From Karstenula rhodostoma CBS 690.94 (taxonomy: Eukaryota; Ascomycota; Dothideomycetes; Pleosporales; Didymosphaeriaceae), in assembly GCA_010093485.1 (NCBI GenBank), contig MU001492.1:1039122-1103121 (forward strand): 64,000 nt of DNA. The letters are read 5' to 3'. A program made the position numbers and the translations under genes. This document shows positions 37,594-48,040 of the stretch, piece by piece. The notes beneath the pieces are model-generated. The model was not told the origin of the DNA. It worked only from the letters and a program-made list of their open reading frames with translations, and ran no database searches. How positions within the stretch are numbered: the first letter of the stretch is position 1; each line of letters starts with the position of its first letter.

Positions 37594-38427
37594 CAGTATG
37601 GCTTCCAGTCTGGAATTGTGCGCGTGCAGATGTGCATAGGACCGAAAGGTTCGATTCTAGCGGCGTGGGCGGAACGGCGATGAACTAAAGGATGTTTTGT
37701 GATGTGGAGACGAAGTCAGATGAGTATTTGGCAAGGGCTGGTGCTCATACTCGACTTCGTCGGTGTGTCCGGCTCCTTGACAGAGGTGCGCTGTACTCTT
37801 CGCAGGCACACGCTGCACCGAACCAGCTGGTAGTGCCGCTAGATGGTGCGATGGGCTATCGATAGCACAGCCCTACCAGGTCTCGACGACACACGTCGAC
37901 GCTTCGACGTAACTCTTTCCCCTCATGTTTCCCACGACGATAGTCGCGACAGGTCGAGTTTGTGACTTAGTCTACTGTTTCACAATGTTACGGCGCGTTC
38001 CTGAAATTCTCTACTCGGTTAGCTGGGACCTTCGCATAATGTTACTGGAGGGCCGTTATATAGAATAAGTGAGCATTGTATGGGTATAAAGATGCCGACA
38101 AGGGTGCAGATATCCCACGACGAATTCAAATCATTTGCACCATATGAACCCTTGTTCTTCTGGTGGTCTTTACTATTGAGTCAATACCCCCTTGCCGTTT
38201 CGCTGCTTACTGGCCCTCTTCCTTTTCGATCACAAGGGCGGCATCACTTGCGCTTCTATTGCGCAGCCTTGTTGTATAAAGCTGGACTTGCGCGACTCGG
38301 ATCCATACAGTTCATCTGCATACTTCAACTCGGAACAACAACCACGTATCTGGCCTTCCAAACGGCCTGTGCCCACAACGACATAGGGTCTCCTTGCAAC
38401 ACTGACAGTACCTCAACAGTCAAAACC
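37594..38427. other. Intergenic, nothing recognised
   Basis: About 830 bp before the SGNH hydrolase. The frame of that gene stays open upstream to 38080, but the extension lacks protein-like features and the signal peptide starts at 38428. Confidence 0.5.
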
Positions 38428-39449
38428 ATGGTTCGCTCCACAATGATCACATACACACTGGGGCTTCTTATCCCTGCTTCAGTAGGAGCTGCTGCTCTGC
38501 TAAACACTCGTGCCGATGCTGCCACCACTGTAAAAGTGATGCCCTTCGGTGCATCCATCGTCGAGATTGTAAGCCCACTCCTTTCTGTTCCATATTACCG
38601 TCACTCGAGCATCCCTAAGGTAGCTGGAACACGAATGGTCAGTCTTTACAGCCAATAGAGCATTTATGCCAGCATTACGATACTCGTACTCCATTGTCCG
38701 ACCCATACCCAGAACTGGCACTTCGTGGCTGATGGGCTTGTCACGTGCATTTAGTCGTCTTCATACATACATCTTTCGCTACTTCAGCTCCTCGCTCACA
38801 ACATTCGCAGACATGCTGGCGCGCCTACCTCTGGAAAAAGCTCCAAGATTCCGGCATAACCAACATAGACTTTGTCGGTTCCCATGGCACTCCCGCAGCA
38901 GGCTGCACACTAAATGGCCAAACTGTCAACTTCGACGAGGACAATGAAGGCCACTCAGGAGCCAAAGTAACAGACTACGCAAACAACAACTCGTTACCTC
39001 GGTGGCTCTCGGCCGCGGAGCCAGACATGATCATCATGCACGTGGGCACCAACGACGCCGCAGCCAACGTCTCGACGGCCAATGTTTTCTCCGCATACGA
39101 TAAGCTCATCGGTCAGATGCGTACCGCCAACCCACGGACTAGCTTGATAGCATCGAAACTGATACCCATAGACCCTAGCCTCTTTGGTCAGTCGGTCGCC
39201 GACAAGGTCAACGACTACAACTATGCGATGGAAGGCTGGGTCAAGAGGACTACCACGGCACAGAGTCCCATTGTGCTGGTGGACTTGAACACGGGGTTTG
39301 ACTACAAGACGATGACAAGAGAAGGCGAGCATCCAAACGAGAAGGGAGACGTCTTTATGGCGGAGAAGCTTTTCCCCAAAGTGAAAGATCAACTGGTGGA
39401 GTTGAGCGTGCAGAAGCTGATGGGGGAGGTGATGGGGGAGCTGCGGTAA
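38428..39449 (+). CDS. Secreted SGNH/GDSL hydrolase, carbohydrate-esterase (CE3-like)
   Basis: Two exons, 38428-38568 and 38811-39449, 259 aa. Joining gives VMPFGASIVEI then TCWRAYLWKKL, the usual block I of fungal CE3-like esterases with the nucleophile serine at about 43. Residues 1-20 are a signal peptide (MVRSTMITYTLGLLIPASVG). Block II glycine lies in IDFVGSHGTP. Block III is MHVGTNDAAANV, with the oxyanion asparagine. Block V is EGEHPNEKGDVFMAEKLF, with the histidine at about 221. The position three before this histidine, normally the catalytic aspartate, reads glutamate (218). The intron is 242 bp, far longer than its neighbours and possibly composite. It likely deacetylates a plant or cell-wall polysaccharide outside the cell. 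The substrate is inferred only. Confidence 0.82.
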
Positions 39450-40428
39450 GCGATGAGTCGGTTTGTGGTGTCTACTTACGAGTTACGTCTTGCATTTGAT
39501 GCGTTGGTGGACATTTGTGTAACTTCAACCTTGTGCACACTGCGCGTCTGACAGTCTCATGCCTGTCTGTCTCGTATCAAACTGGCGACAAATAGCTCCG
39601 TGGTATATTGAGTCTTTCGAGAGGCTGTACATAGGGGTCGATGAAGATATCTGTAATCTTCAAGCAAATATATGGATGTTCCTCTAGAGATATTGCCTGC
39701 CATAGGTGAATAATTCAGATCAATCTCTAAAGACTCAACTCGCAATATAGCATATCAGCGGGCTAGTTCTTCTTTACCATATTAGATCACTGTTGCATTA
39801 GGAAATGTCAAAGGTTGAGAGATTAGTAGGTAGCGTACAGCACCAAGCTCTGATTTCAAGGACCCTTCAACATTGTATCGATGTTCCCTGACAGCAATAA
39901 GTAGTCTACACACTTACGATCCAACATCATAGCAAGAAGTGCAGTGCAGTTATAATAGCCAAGGCTTATGCCATGACTTATCAATTCAAGCAGGACCAAG
40001 CTACGACAGAGATTTGCGAACGAACAGAAGTAATTACAATTCTTTTAGATAGTTCCACAAAACGCACGACGGTGGCATAGCCATTTCACCGCCATAGTAA
40101 CGTGACAACCATTTGGCTATATGATGAGTCGCGGTGCACGATCAAGTGCAAGCACGCGACGGCTGGGCCATGACCCTGGTCCAGTATGCAACCCAACGAT
40201 AGGTCACAAGGGTATGGTAAGTGTGAAGGTTTTTAAGGGCATGCCGCAAGTAAAGATGCTGCACCAGATACTGTGCCCAAGATGCAAAGTTGGTGTCGTC
40301 TCGCATAAAGTTCGTTGTTGTTTCCTTCCCAATGCTCCTTCCGTAACGCCAGCCTTTGCGCACGAGTCAGTAATCGCTTGAACGCAAACAATGAAAACGA
40401 GAAAATGGTGCATGTTGAAGTAAGATGA
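39450..40428. other. Convergent intergenic region, nothing recognised
   Basis: About 980 bp of moderately AT-rich sequence between two converging genes. An 86-codon frame at 40121-40381 overlaps an equally long antisense frame, and neither is convincing. Confidence 0.5.
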
Positions 40429-41421
40429 CTAGGCGCGAGAGGTCAATCGTACGGGGGGCATGACAAAGCTGCCGTCGTCGGAGTCCTCTTCGTCATCAAT
40501 CTCAATGTCGATGACCTTGGAGGTGTTGTTTGTGCTGATGGCGGGCGGGATGATGATAGGTATCGACTCCTTCTCGACATCGGGTAGCGGTATTGGTGAC
40601 TGTCTTTCGGGGGTTGGACCCTGGGGCAAGACTTGTTGCTGTTCCTTTTCGTCTGCGACCAGCTTCTGGGCAGCGTACTGCGCGACTTGGGTTTTGGCGA
40701 GCACTACAACCTCGTTCAAGTACCTACGGACACCACCGAGCTCTTTTCGACAGTCGCCCTCGCGCAGTGATTGATGGGCAGCTCTTTCACACAAGGCTTG
40801 CGCTTCTTCCAGAGCTTTGTCGGCGGTGTCGAAGCGTTCGACAGGCGTGCTGGGGGTGTTCTCCGGCATGCGCATTGTGGCCCGTGCGCGCATGGAGGAC
40901 AGGCCGCGATGCCTGTATCCGATCTTGGTCATGATTGCGTTGCTCTCGTCGTCGTCTTCGTCAGACGAAGAGGAACCGGCCATGGCGGCCATTGCCTCCA
41001 TCTTGGCAGCCATTTTCCCCTTGCGGAGCATGTTCCGGCCGGTGCCAATTGCACGCACGAGGAGCTCAAAGGAAGTTTGTATCTGGCCGTCGTAGTTGAC
41101 AACAATCATGGTCCGCGAGCGCAGTTTGGAGGGGCCGGATTGGTGGCCCGAGAGCAGAGACGGCTCTTTCCGCTTCCGTGCGGTTGGTTCGCTCTGGTGG
41201 GCTGCGGTGGCAGAGGCATCGGGCTCTTCTCGGATGGCACCGAGGTCGCGTATCGACTCGACGGAGCCGGACCTCTTCTTGAAGGGCAGGGAGCGCGAGA
41301 CGGGTATCCTGGAAAGCTCGCTCTGCAAGGCAACAATCTTGCTCTCGATTTCGGCGACATTATCGAGCCACTGGGGGATGTTGTCGTGCAGGAAGATGAA
41401 GGACTTTTCCATGTCGCGCAT
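40429..41421 (-). CDS. Hypothetical protein with coiled-coil and acidic tail, 330 aa (or 391 aa)
   Basis: Intronless ORF on the minus strand. The start at 41421 (MRDMEKSFIFLHDNIPQWLD) begins at the first conserved-looking sequence. An upstream ATG at 41604 would add a proline- and alanine-rich 61 residues with no structure. After a helical N-terminus (LDNVAEIESKIVALQSELS) comes a basic stretch (TARKRKEP), possibly a nuclear signal. Next is the central segment LRSRTMIVVNYDGQIQTSFE with LLVRAIGTGRNMLRKGKMAA, which looks like the conserved core. Then come an SSSSDEDDDE acidic patch and a helical region at about 220-290. The C-terminus holds VIDIEIDDEEDSDDGSF, resembling a SUMO-interacting acidic motif (inference). 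No family is recognised. Confidence 0.65.
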   Translation of the reverse strand: MRDMEKSFIFLHDNIPQWLDNVAEIESKIVALQSELSRIPVSRSLPFKKRSGSVESIRDLGAIREEPDASATAAHQSEPTARKRKEPSLLSGHQSGPSKLRSRTMIVVNYDGQIQTSFELLVRAIGTGRNMLRKGKMAAKMEAMAAMAGSSSSDEDDDESNAIMTKIGYRHRGLSSMRARATMRMPENTPSTPVERFDTADKALEEAQALCERAAHQSLREGDCRKELGGVRRYLNEVVVLAKTQVAQYAAQKLVADEKEQQQVLPQGPTPERQSPIPLPDVEKESIPIIIPPAISTNNTSKVIDIEIDDEEDSDDGSFVMPPVRLTSRA

Positions 41422-42000
41422 GATGGCGGACAGGGCAGGCGCGGCGGGAGCGGGCAGTAGCAGGCACGGGTAGCGAAGGGCGGGCCGGGGTGGAGTGGAG
41501 GCGCAACGGTTCACGGGTGTGGAAGCAGCGCCCTCGAGGGCGGATGGCGCGTCGCAGGGCGGAGTCGAGAAGGGAGGGCAAGGAAGGCAGGCAGGTGTAG
41601 GCATGTGCGTGTAGTATGTAGTCGGCGAAGTGGCGGGCGGCGGCTCGGGGATACGAGCAGGCTAATAAGAGGGCGGGCGGGCGAAGAAGAAGAGGAGGGC
41701 GAGGGGATCAGCACAGCAGCACGGGGGATTGGATGGAGGGGATGGAGTGGACGGAGTGGATGGATTGGATGAGGTATCAGGCGTGGAGCGGGCGGGCGGG
41801 CAGGTGCAGATTATGTACACGGTACAGCGTACAGCGGTACTCAGGCTCAGGCTCATCGGGGCAGCGAGGAACAACGGGCCCCGGACAGTGGTTCGTTTGC
41901 TTCGCAGCGTCGCGCCCCTTGTATTGACCGGCATGGCGCCATTGCACCTCGCACCTTGCACCAGCATGGGCATGGGCCGGCATGAGCGGAGGAGGAGGGT

Positions 42001-42006
42001 GCGGGT

Positions 42007-42045
<39 letters not shown>
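42001..42045. repeat. GCGGGC hexanucleotide microsatellite
   Basis: Seven or so tandem hexamers, pure GC, in noncoding sequence. Confidence 0.85.
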
Positions 42046-42112
42046 TTGCGGGCCGCCAGCAATGGCCTGCGATGCGATGCGCGTTGCCAGCTGCACGCAC
42101 TCGGTCTCTCTC

Positions 42113-42190
42113 TCTGGAGTCTGGTCCGGAGTCTGGTCTGGAGTCTGGTCCGGAGTCTGGTCTGGAGTCTGGTCCGGAGTCTGGTCTGGA
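42113..42190. repeat. 12-bp minisatellite with alternating units
   Basis: Units ctggtccggagt and ctggtctggagt alternate strictly for about six copies. This makes a 24-bp higher-order repeat distinguished by one C/T position. Confidence 0.88.
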
Positions 42191-42489
42191 GGGCAGCACC
42201 GCTGTCCAGCAGTCGGTCCCACGTCGAGGGCGCCATGAGACAGGCTGCTATCTGCTGCCCTTCAGAGCGCTCGCTCGCTCCTCGCGGCACTCGCCGTCCA
42301 AGGACAAGGACAAGGACAAGGACAAGCACAGCGACAAGCACAGCGACCAGGACAAGGGACCGCTTCCGCCGGATTCCAATACACGCCGCCGACCCGTTGC
42401 CATCTGCTGGCGCGCGGGAGCTGCGTCTGGCGCCTGGCCGTCCACTAACGCCGCGCCTTCACCTCACCCGATCCTGCTCCCGATCCCCC

Positions 42490-42514
42490 TCCACTCCACT
42501 CCACTCCACTCCAC
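42490..42514. repeat. CCACT pentanucleotide microsatellite
   Basis: Five consecutive CCACT units. Confidence 0.85.
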
Positions 42515-43244
42515 GCCTGCTGCAGCGTGGCCCTGCCTCTCTGGGCCCCCGAAAGAACCATGCATCGCGCCCATCGGCATCTTGCCGTCAATCTTGTCAA
42601 TCCTGTCAATCTTGCCGCCCGCCGCTGCGTGGATATCCAATCTGCCGTCGACCACCGCACTTCCGCCGCCTGCAGATCGACCCTCGCGAGCCACCTGTCT
42701 GCCCAAGCTTCGGTGCTATCGCGCGACGCCAGAATGGCTAGCAGTGCCTGTCAGAGCTTCGTCAGAGCTTCGTCAGACCCGTGTCAGACCCTTGTCAGAG
42801 CCTCGACTTTGCTTTGGTCAGCGACCTGTGCTGCTGAACTGGTTCCATGAACCTCAAAACATCGTCATCTGTCGCATCGAGTTAAGCGTGGTACGTGGTA
42901 GTCATTGCCAAGACTTCGCATTGTTTCCTTCATTGAGCACAAACTCCGTGGCCTCTCGGAACCGTACAGTCGTCGAACCACGCATTCGAGGGCGCTGTAT
43001 GCAAAGGTTTTCGTTGGAGTGGACAATGCCATCTTTCAACGCGCTTGGCAAGTTGCTAGAAGCTCTGCTCGATCGGCCTCGATAGATGACGACATCATTT
43101 ACGTGAAAAGCATCAAGCTCCATCACCGCCGTGCTTTTCCACTACCACGGACAGAACTGACCGCCAGCCCATCTCCAGGTCCCGCAAACAGACATTATAG
43201 CGTCCAACATCGCCCCTCGCCGCCTTGCGCGCCTCCTCCGCACC

Positions 43245-44134
43245 ATGTCGTCGACAGCACCCGACGCTTCGGTGCTTCCCAAAGCCCCATGGAAATCGCT
43301 GTTCAATCAGCACCTCTCAAAGATGGAGTCACCCGAGTTCGTGCTGGGTACAGTCGCTGCCGCTCCCCAGGGCTCGACCGTGCCGTACGTGCCCCGCGTC
43401 CGATATTGCATATTCCGCGGTTTCTGGACCGAGCTGCCAGAGAACAAGCACAACGACGCCGCGCGCAACCCCAAAGCATTCGAGAGCGACTGCCCTACCT
43501 TTACTACCGACGTAAGAATGGAGAAAGTGGGTCAGCTGTTTGGTACTGGCGCCGGACACGCCGAAAAGGTTGAGCAGACGCAAGGGAGCGGCGGCGGTGG
43601 TCCCATCGAGGCCGTCTACTGGGTGAAGGAGACGGGCACACAGTGGCGCATCAAAGGGAAGGCATATGTTGTTGGAAACGACATCGAGGAGAACGAGGAC
43701 AGCAGTGGGGTAAGGACCGTAAAGAGCGAGGTCGGCAAGCGAATGAGGGTCGTCGATCAGGACAAGGAGAAGGACTGGAGCTGGTCTAGGGAGCTGACAG
43801 CTAGCTTTGGCAACCAGTCCCCTGGTATCAAAGGTACTTGGGTCCTGTCAGTGTGTCCTTAATCCGACTGACAAAAGCAGGTTCATTCAAAGCTCCCCCT
43901 CCAGGCCGTCCGACCACCGAGGCACACGACGACAAGAACCTTGAGTTGGGCGCCAAAGTAGACGGTCTCCACGACGAGGTTGCACGCAACAACTTCCGCC
44001 TGGTCATCATCGTCCCAGAGTCAGTCGAGCAGACCGATCTCAGCGATCCAGCCAAGGCTCGCCGGTATCTATACACATTTGACGAGAGCGCCCAGGCGAA
44101 CGCGGGCTGGACAACGCAAGAATTGTGGCCGTGA
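43245..44134 (+). CDS. Pyridoxamine 5'-phosphate oxidase-like protein, Alr4036-type FMN-binding domain
   Basis: Two exons, 43245-43833 and 43881-44134. The 47-bp intron (GTACTT...AGCAG, with CTGAC branch site) rebuilds SPGIKGSFKAPPPGRP, and the product is 280 aa. The ATG is in strong context (caccATG). The N-terminal half shows the split-barrel flavin-domain pattern VRYCIFRGFW, then FTTDVRMEKVGQL, then EAVYWVKETGTQWRIKGKAY. The phrase KAPPPGRP and the segment NNFRLVIIVPESVEQTDLSD complete the family layout. Members bind FMN and resemble PNPOx, but their substrate is mostly unknown. A role in cofactor or redox metabolism is inference. No targeting signal is visible, so it is likely cytosolic. 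Confidence 0.85.
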
Positions 44135-45492
44135 TATCGCACCAAGAACGTACCTTGGACTGCCGTGAAGCTGGTTGGCCATGACCACGGAGTCATCGCA
44201 GCGGCACAGCAGTGTGATTACAATTCTAAGCTCCATCAATCTATCATACAAAAGGCTTGTGCCAGACATACTCGATCTTGACTGTGCCGCAGTGCGACGG
44301 CAACCGCGTGGACTGCCGATGTATGCAGCATGCGCGCGCTTGTCAAGCCTCTGCACCCTCTGCGGCGGTGCGTCCGTTCTTCGGCGTGCCCGCATCAGCG
44401 TGACTCGATACAATCTCCACTCGAAATCGACAGACCCATGCGAACATCCACGGTACGGCACTAGAAACCGTTGACCTTGCACGTAGGCGAAGCGGTTGGC
44501 TTTACGCCTCTACCGGCGCCTGACATACTCCTGCCTCATGCAGACGACGCTGACGTTTCAAGGTTTCAAGCTGTCGTGTCACGGCGCGACAATTTGGTCT
44601 TGCAGCAGCAGCTCCGAACACGAATCCGGGGTACCGGTCAGGTCGGCGACCTTCTCGCTGTCTAGGACACAATAATGCTTTTTGGCACCCGATGCAGCCG
44701 GTGTAGCGCATCATGCACGAAGACGGGGCTTTCGTCCGGTGCGTGCGGGCAGCTTTTGTGTCGCCGTTGCTCACGGATCCTGGCCCAAGCTACTGTGCAC
44801 GTTTGCGTGTAATGTTCCTCAAGCTTGATGAGGCAGACAGTGCAGCCTTCCGGTGCCCAGCTTCACACCTCACTCTTGAGGCCTCTCGAGACGCCGCCAT
44901 ACCCCGACCACTGTCCACCAACAGCACCACCTTCAACGTACATACACGCACGTAGCCTCATGTGCCTCGCGTACACTAAACGCTTTGCGTGCGCTGCGAA
45001 AAAGCGTCAACGGGAAGTACCGCCTCATCATTCATCTCAAGCCCATTTTCCCATCGTTTCTCCGCTCCTGATTCGGTAGTCCATCGTTTTTCCCCGGCAT
45101 GCATATTGCGACAGGGGAAGACGATCATGTTGCCCAATAGTTACGAGTGGACGTGTGTTATTGGGGGTTTGCGAATTCGATCCGGCTAAAGGCCCCCTTG
45201 CAGGTTAGAGTGAGCTCTGCTATTTTAGGACTGGTCCTGGCCGAAAGTGTACGAGATTGTGAGCGATGTGCACATGATCTGTGACCATGTAGATGCAATG
45301 TTCAGGACACTGCGTATTTCGGTCTATCCTGAACGCTTTTACATTGTCTGCAACACACTCAACACCTCAACCGTCTACTCTCTAAAAACATATCCACGAA
45401 AAGAGCTCACCTCCGCAATGTACATGTCGTGCTGTAGCTCTAGTCACATTAAAAGCCTACCAGCAACATCACGCTTCTCCACAGGCCTTGTC
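44135..45492. other. Intergenic, nothing firm
   Basis: About 1.36 kb. On the minus strand at about 44582-44670 a frame reads DSEKVADLTGTPDSCSELLL before a stop, after an acceptor-like tcctag. It could be the end of a lost or multi-exon gene, but I could not extend it. A TTCGATCC word near 45175 is not part of a tRNA. Confidence 0.35.
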
Positions 45493-46288
45493 TCACCCTG
45501 GGAGCAGCGAAGGGAATCTGGTCTCTTGGGACTTCCTTGCAAAGAGCAAAACGTCGATCTCTGCGCTGATCTTGAAGCCAATAGAGGCACCGAAGGCGTG
45601 GTTATCCTTTTGTTTCTCATTCCCCTCGTCGAGATTGGCAGTCTAAGGAGGAAACTTGAATTGAGTGACTTCAGATCGGCAGACATGAGCCTGCCCGACA
45701 AAGTCAGTAAAGTCATTATCATCTCTTGGCCTGGGATAAACCAATACCCACTCTTATATGTCGAAAGAGTCCCTGGATCGACCATGACTAACAATTATAG
45801 TATGTCAATACAGTCAAAATAAGGGTTGGTATAGTGATATCTTACGTGCCCAATAGTAGGCCAGTATGCAGCTCCACCGCCTCACCACCGTGGCTGCCTT
45901 CTCCCCCAATACATCTCCTATATTATCAATCCCGAGCACCGTTGGAGTACGATTGCTCTCGTCAAAGATATATTGGAGGATACTGTGCTGCACATGTGTG
46001 AGTCAGTGGATTGAAGACAGAGAGGTTCTGTAGAGAGCCCTGGGGACGTTGAATTCAGTCCAACATGCGCTTGAATATTGGGCAAGCGCAACTTCCCAAC
46101 TCCTGACCTGACATTGTAGCGCTGTCAACTGGTTTTTTGAAAGACGAATGTCTATGATATACGAAGCATCAGCGTTCTTGCGAAATAATTCCTTTCCTGA
46201 CAGCTGTTCTGTTCCTCAACATACCGTTGGGCAAGAGGACTATGCCGGATGGTAGACCCAAGATGTCGACTAGTCGATGCTTGAGCAT
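45493..46288 (-). pseudogene. Unresolved multi-exon gene, probably a pseudogene
   Basis: On the minus strand consecutive protein-like segments line up with splice sites. The first is 46288-46225 (MLKHRLVDILGLPSGIVLLP, donor GTATGT). It joins in phase to 46151 onward (DIRLSKNQLTALQ, then WEVALAQYSSACWTEFN). Reading on, one TGA at 46005-46003 interrupts before HSILQYIFDESNRTPTVLGI and WSCILAYYWA. A 60-bp intron with the weak donor GTCCCC (46047-45988) would avoid that stop. A GTAAGA donor at 45845 joins 45787 (LMVDPGTLSTYKSGYWF). The last segment, 45642-45493 (HAFGASIGFKISAEIDVLLF ending FPSLLPG), follows a good acceptor, but no donor restores its frame. I infer a frameshifted relic or a model I cannot complete. 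The family is not recognised. Confidence 0.4.
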
Positions 46289-46550
46289 GACAAGTGTGAC
46301 GGAAACGTTGAGCCTCGTACCGCCAGCTGATCATCAGAAGAAGGAATCATAAGATCTGATCACTTGCGGATGCAATTTAAATTACATTGCCTGCACTGCT
46401 CATGAACATTACGTGCGTTTGAGATTACTTGCATTTAGAGTTCGGATTCGAGTCACTATATGCCCAGGTGGTGACGTGTTCTCATAGAAAAGGACGAACT
46501 ATGGCGACAGCGACACAGTAAATGCATGGAAAAAGCTAGCGCAGTGTTAG

Positions 46551-46745
46551 TACCCTGATGTGTGGCCCACACCTCCAACACCCCGAGGACCGAGAAGATC
46601 CTTCACTTACGAGGGAGACGGAATCTTCCGCGTCACCCTATCTTTCCAGGTACCAAGCAACGGATGTCAAGGATGTCTCGTGTACAGTGATTACTTTCGA
46701 GGGGGAAAGACAGGTGACAAATACGCAACCCCGCTTCTGTTATAG
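46551..46745 (+). pseudogene. Protein-like fragment without a start codon
   Basis: After an acceptor-like gtgttag the plus strand reads YPDVWPTPPTPRGPRRSFTY, EGDGIFRVTLSFQVPSNG, CQGCLVYSDYFRGG, then KTGDKYATPLLL and a stop. The pattern of alternating hydrophobic residues and a CxxC pair looks like a real beta-rich domain end. No ATG lies in frame and no upstream exon could be joined with a plausible intron. It may be the last exon of a small gene or a relic. Confidence 0.3.
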
Positions 46746-48040
46746 AGAGGAAGGACCAAGTCGTACTTCGCTGCCGAGTTAACCCGTCGACATATTTCAG
46801 GACGCATGACCGTGAGGTCTGTGCGATCTTCTACTGTTTGTGACACATCAATCCTGGCACAGCGCTGAATCAACATGCATCTCACCTCGCTGACGCTCTG
46901 ACTCAGGTAATTTGTTGTTTTCCAGCACGCTCGGAGCTACTTCCGGCAGGATTCAAATCCATGTAGGCTTTTCACACAGGCCCTGCAAGCTTGAGCCCCC
47001 CGCAACATCACGCCTCCCTAAACATAGCTCTATCAATTTGCTGAAAACGAGCTGTCTTGCCTGTTGGCGAACGGGTTCTGCCCTTCTTCACAGTGGCAGC
47101 CCGACCCGTTCGCCTTCTTCCGTGCATGAAACAGAGTTGCCCAACCCAACAGCATATCAAACCATAAGCATGCATCCTAAGATGGCCACGCGTACGGCAC
47201 CCATCCCTACCATTTTCTAATTCTGGTCCAAGACCTCCCAACCGCGCCAGAAGGAAAGCCCACCAATCGCTACTCGCCCGCTCCCTATCTTTGCGCGTCT
47301 AAACGGAACATGCCGTTAGCGGAACATGCCACTCCCCTGCCGGAATCCTAGCGAGGGTAAAGAGATCCCTGTCCCAGCGCCGCAAAAAGTCAAGATCTGT
47401 GTAGCACGTTACGCGGAGCGGAGCACGCGATACTCGCTGGTCACACAAGTCGGCGAACAGAACGACGTTGCGCAGAGCAGCCCTCTGCCGTTTCGAGGAT
47501 TACATGGGTTGTAGCATACGAAGGAGTGGTAGCGAAGGGACACACGGCGGCTTTGTGTTTTGGAGGGGAGATGGGGGGCGGTGTGAGGCGTGCGGAAGGA
47601 TGGTGAGAACAAAGGTGGGTGTGCGGATCGGGGTGGACGTTAATTACGGCGGGAGGCGTTCTCTAGCACCTGCGGCTCAAGTGCGGAGATGCCTGCTATG
47701 CACTGTGCAGGAATACGCAAGCTTTTGCTCTGCCATGTAGTAACAAAGCCGCAAATTGGACTGTAGCGGTAATGGTGAGCAACTTGAAAGGTATGGTTCG
47801 GCTATGTGTACTGCTGTGAGTGGCTGGAGCCCAGCAGTATGGAGCACGTTTACGCACCAGCGCTGCAGAAAGACCAGGTGTGCGTTGGCTTTGTGCAATA
47901 GCTACCATGTCGCATGATCTGCGAACGTTGAGGATGAAGCGGCAGATCAAAGCACGTGTCGGCTAGCCGACCAAGAAGATAATCTTGAGCAGATACACGA
48001 GCCCTCCTAACCGTGGACAATGTGTCCTCAACAGGTCTTT
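46746..48040. other. Intergenic, nothing recognised
   Basis: About 1.3 kb downstream of POLD3. Short overlapping frames on both strands carry no protein-like signal. Confidence 0.45.

Larger units (their letters stand above)
41605..43244. other. GC-rich divergent intergenic region crowded with micro- and minisatellites
   Basis: 1.6 kb between two divergent genes. It carries GCGGGC hexamers (42001-42045), a 12-bp minisatellite (42113-42190), AAGGAC hexamers (42300-42325) followed by ACAAGCACAGCG units, CCACT pentamers (42490-42514), GGATGGAGT-like repeats (about 41731-41775) and TCAGAGC-type repeats (about 42750-42805). Long overlapping frames here on both strands are by-products of the repeats. 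Confidence 0.7.

Noticed and set aside
38080..38427. Extension of the SGNH hydrolase frame by 116 codons
   Set aside because: The signal peptide at 38428 marks the true N-terminus, and the extension is compositionally random.
45163..45185. Possible tRNA T-arm (gcgaattcgatccggc)
   Set aside because: No acceptor, D or anticodon arms can be drawn around it.
45247..45822. 191-codon plus-strand ORF
   Set aside because: It lies antisense to the spliced protein-like segments at 45493-45787 and reads as a shadow without recognisable features.
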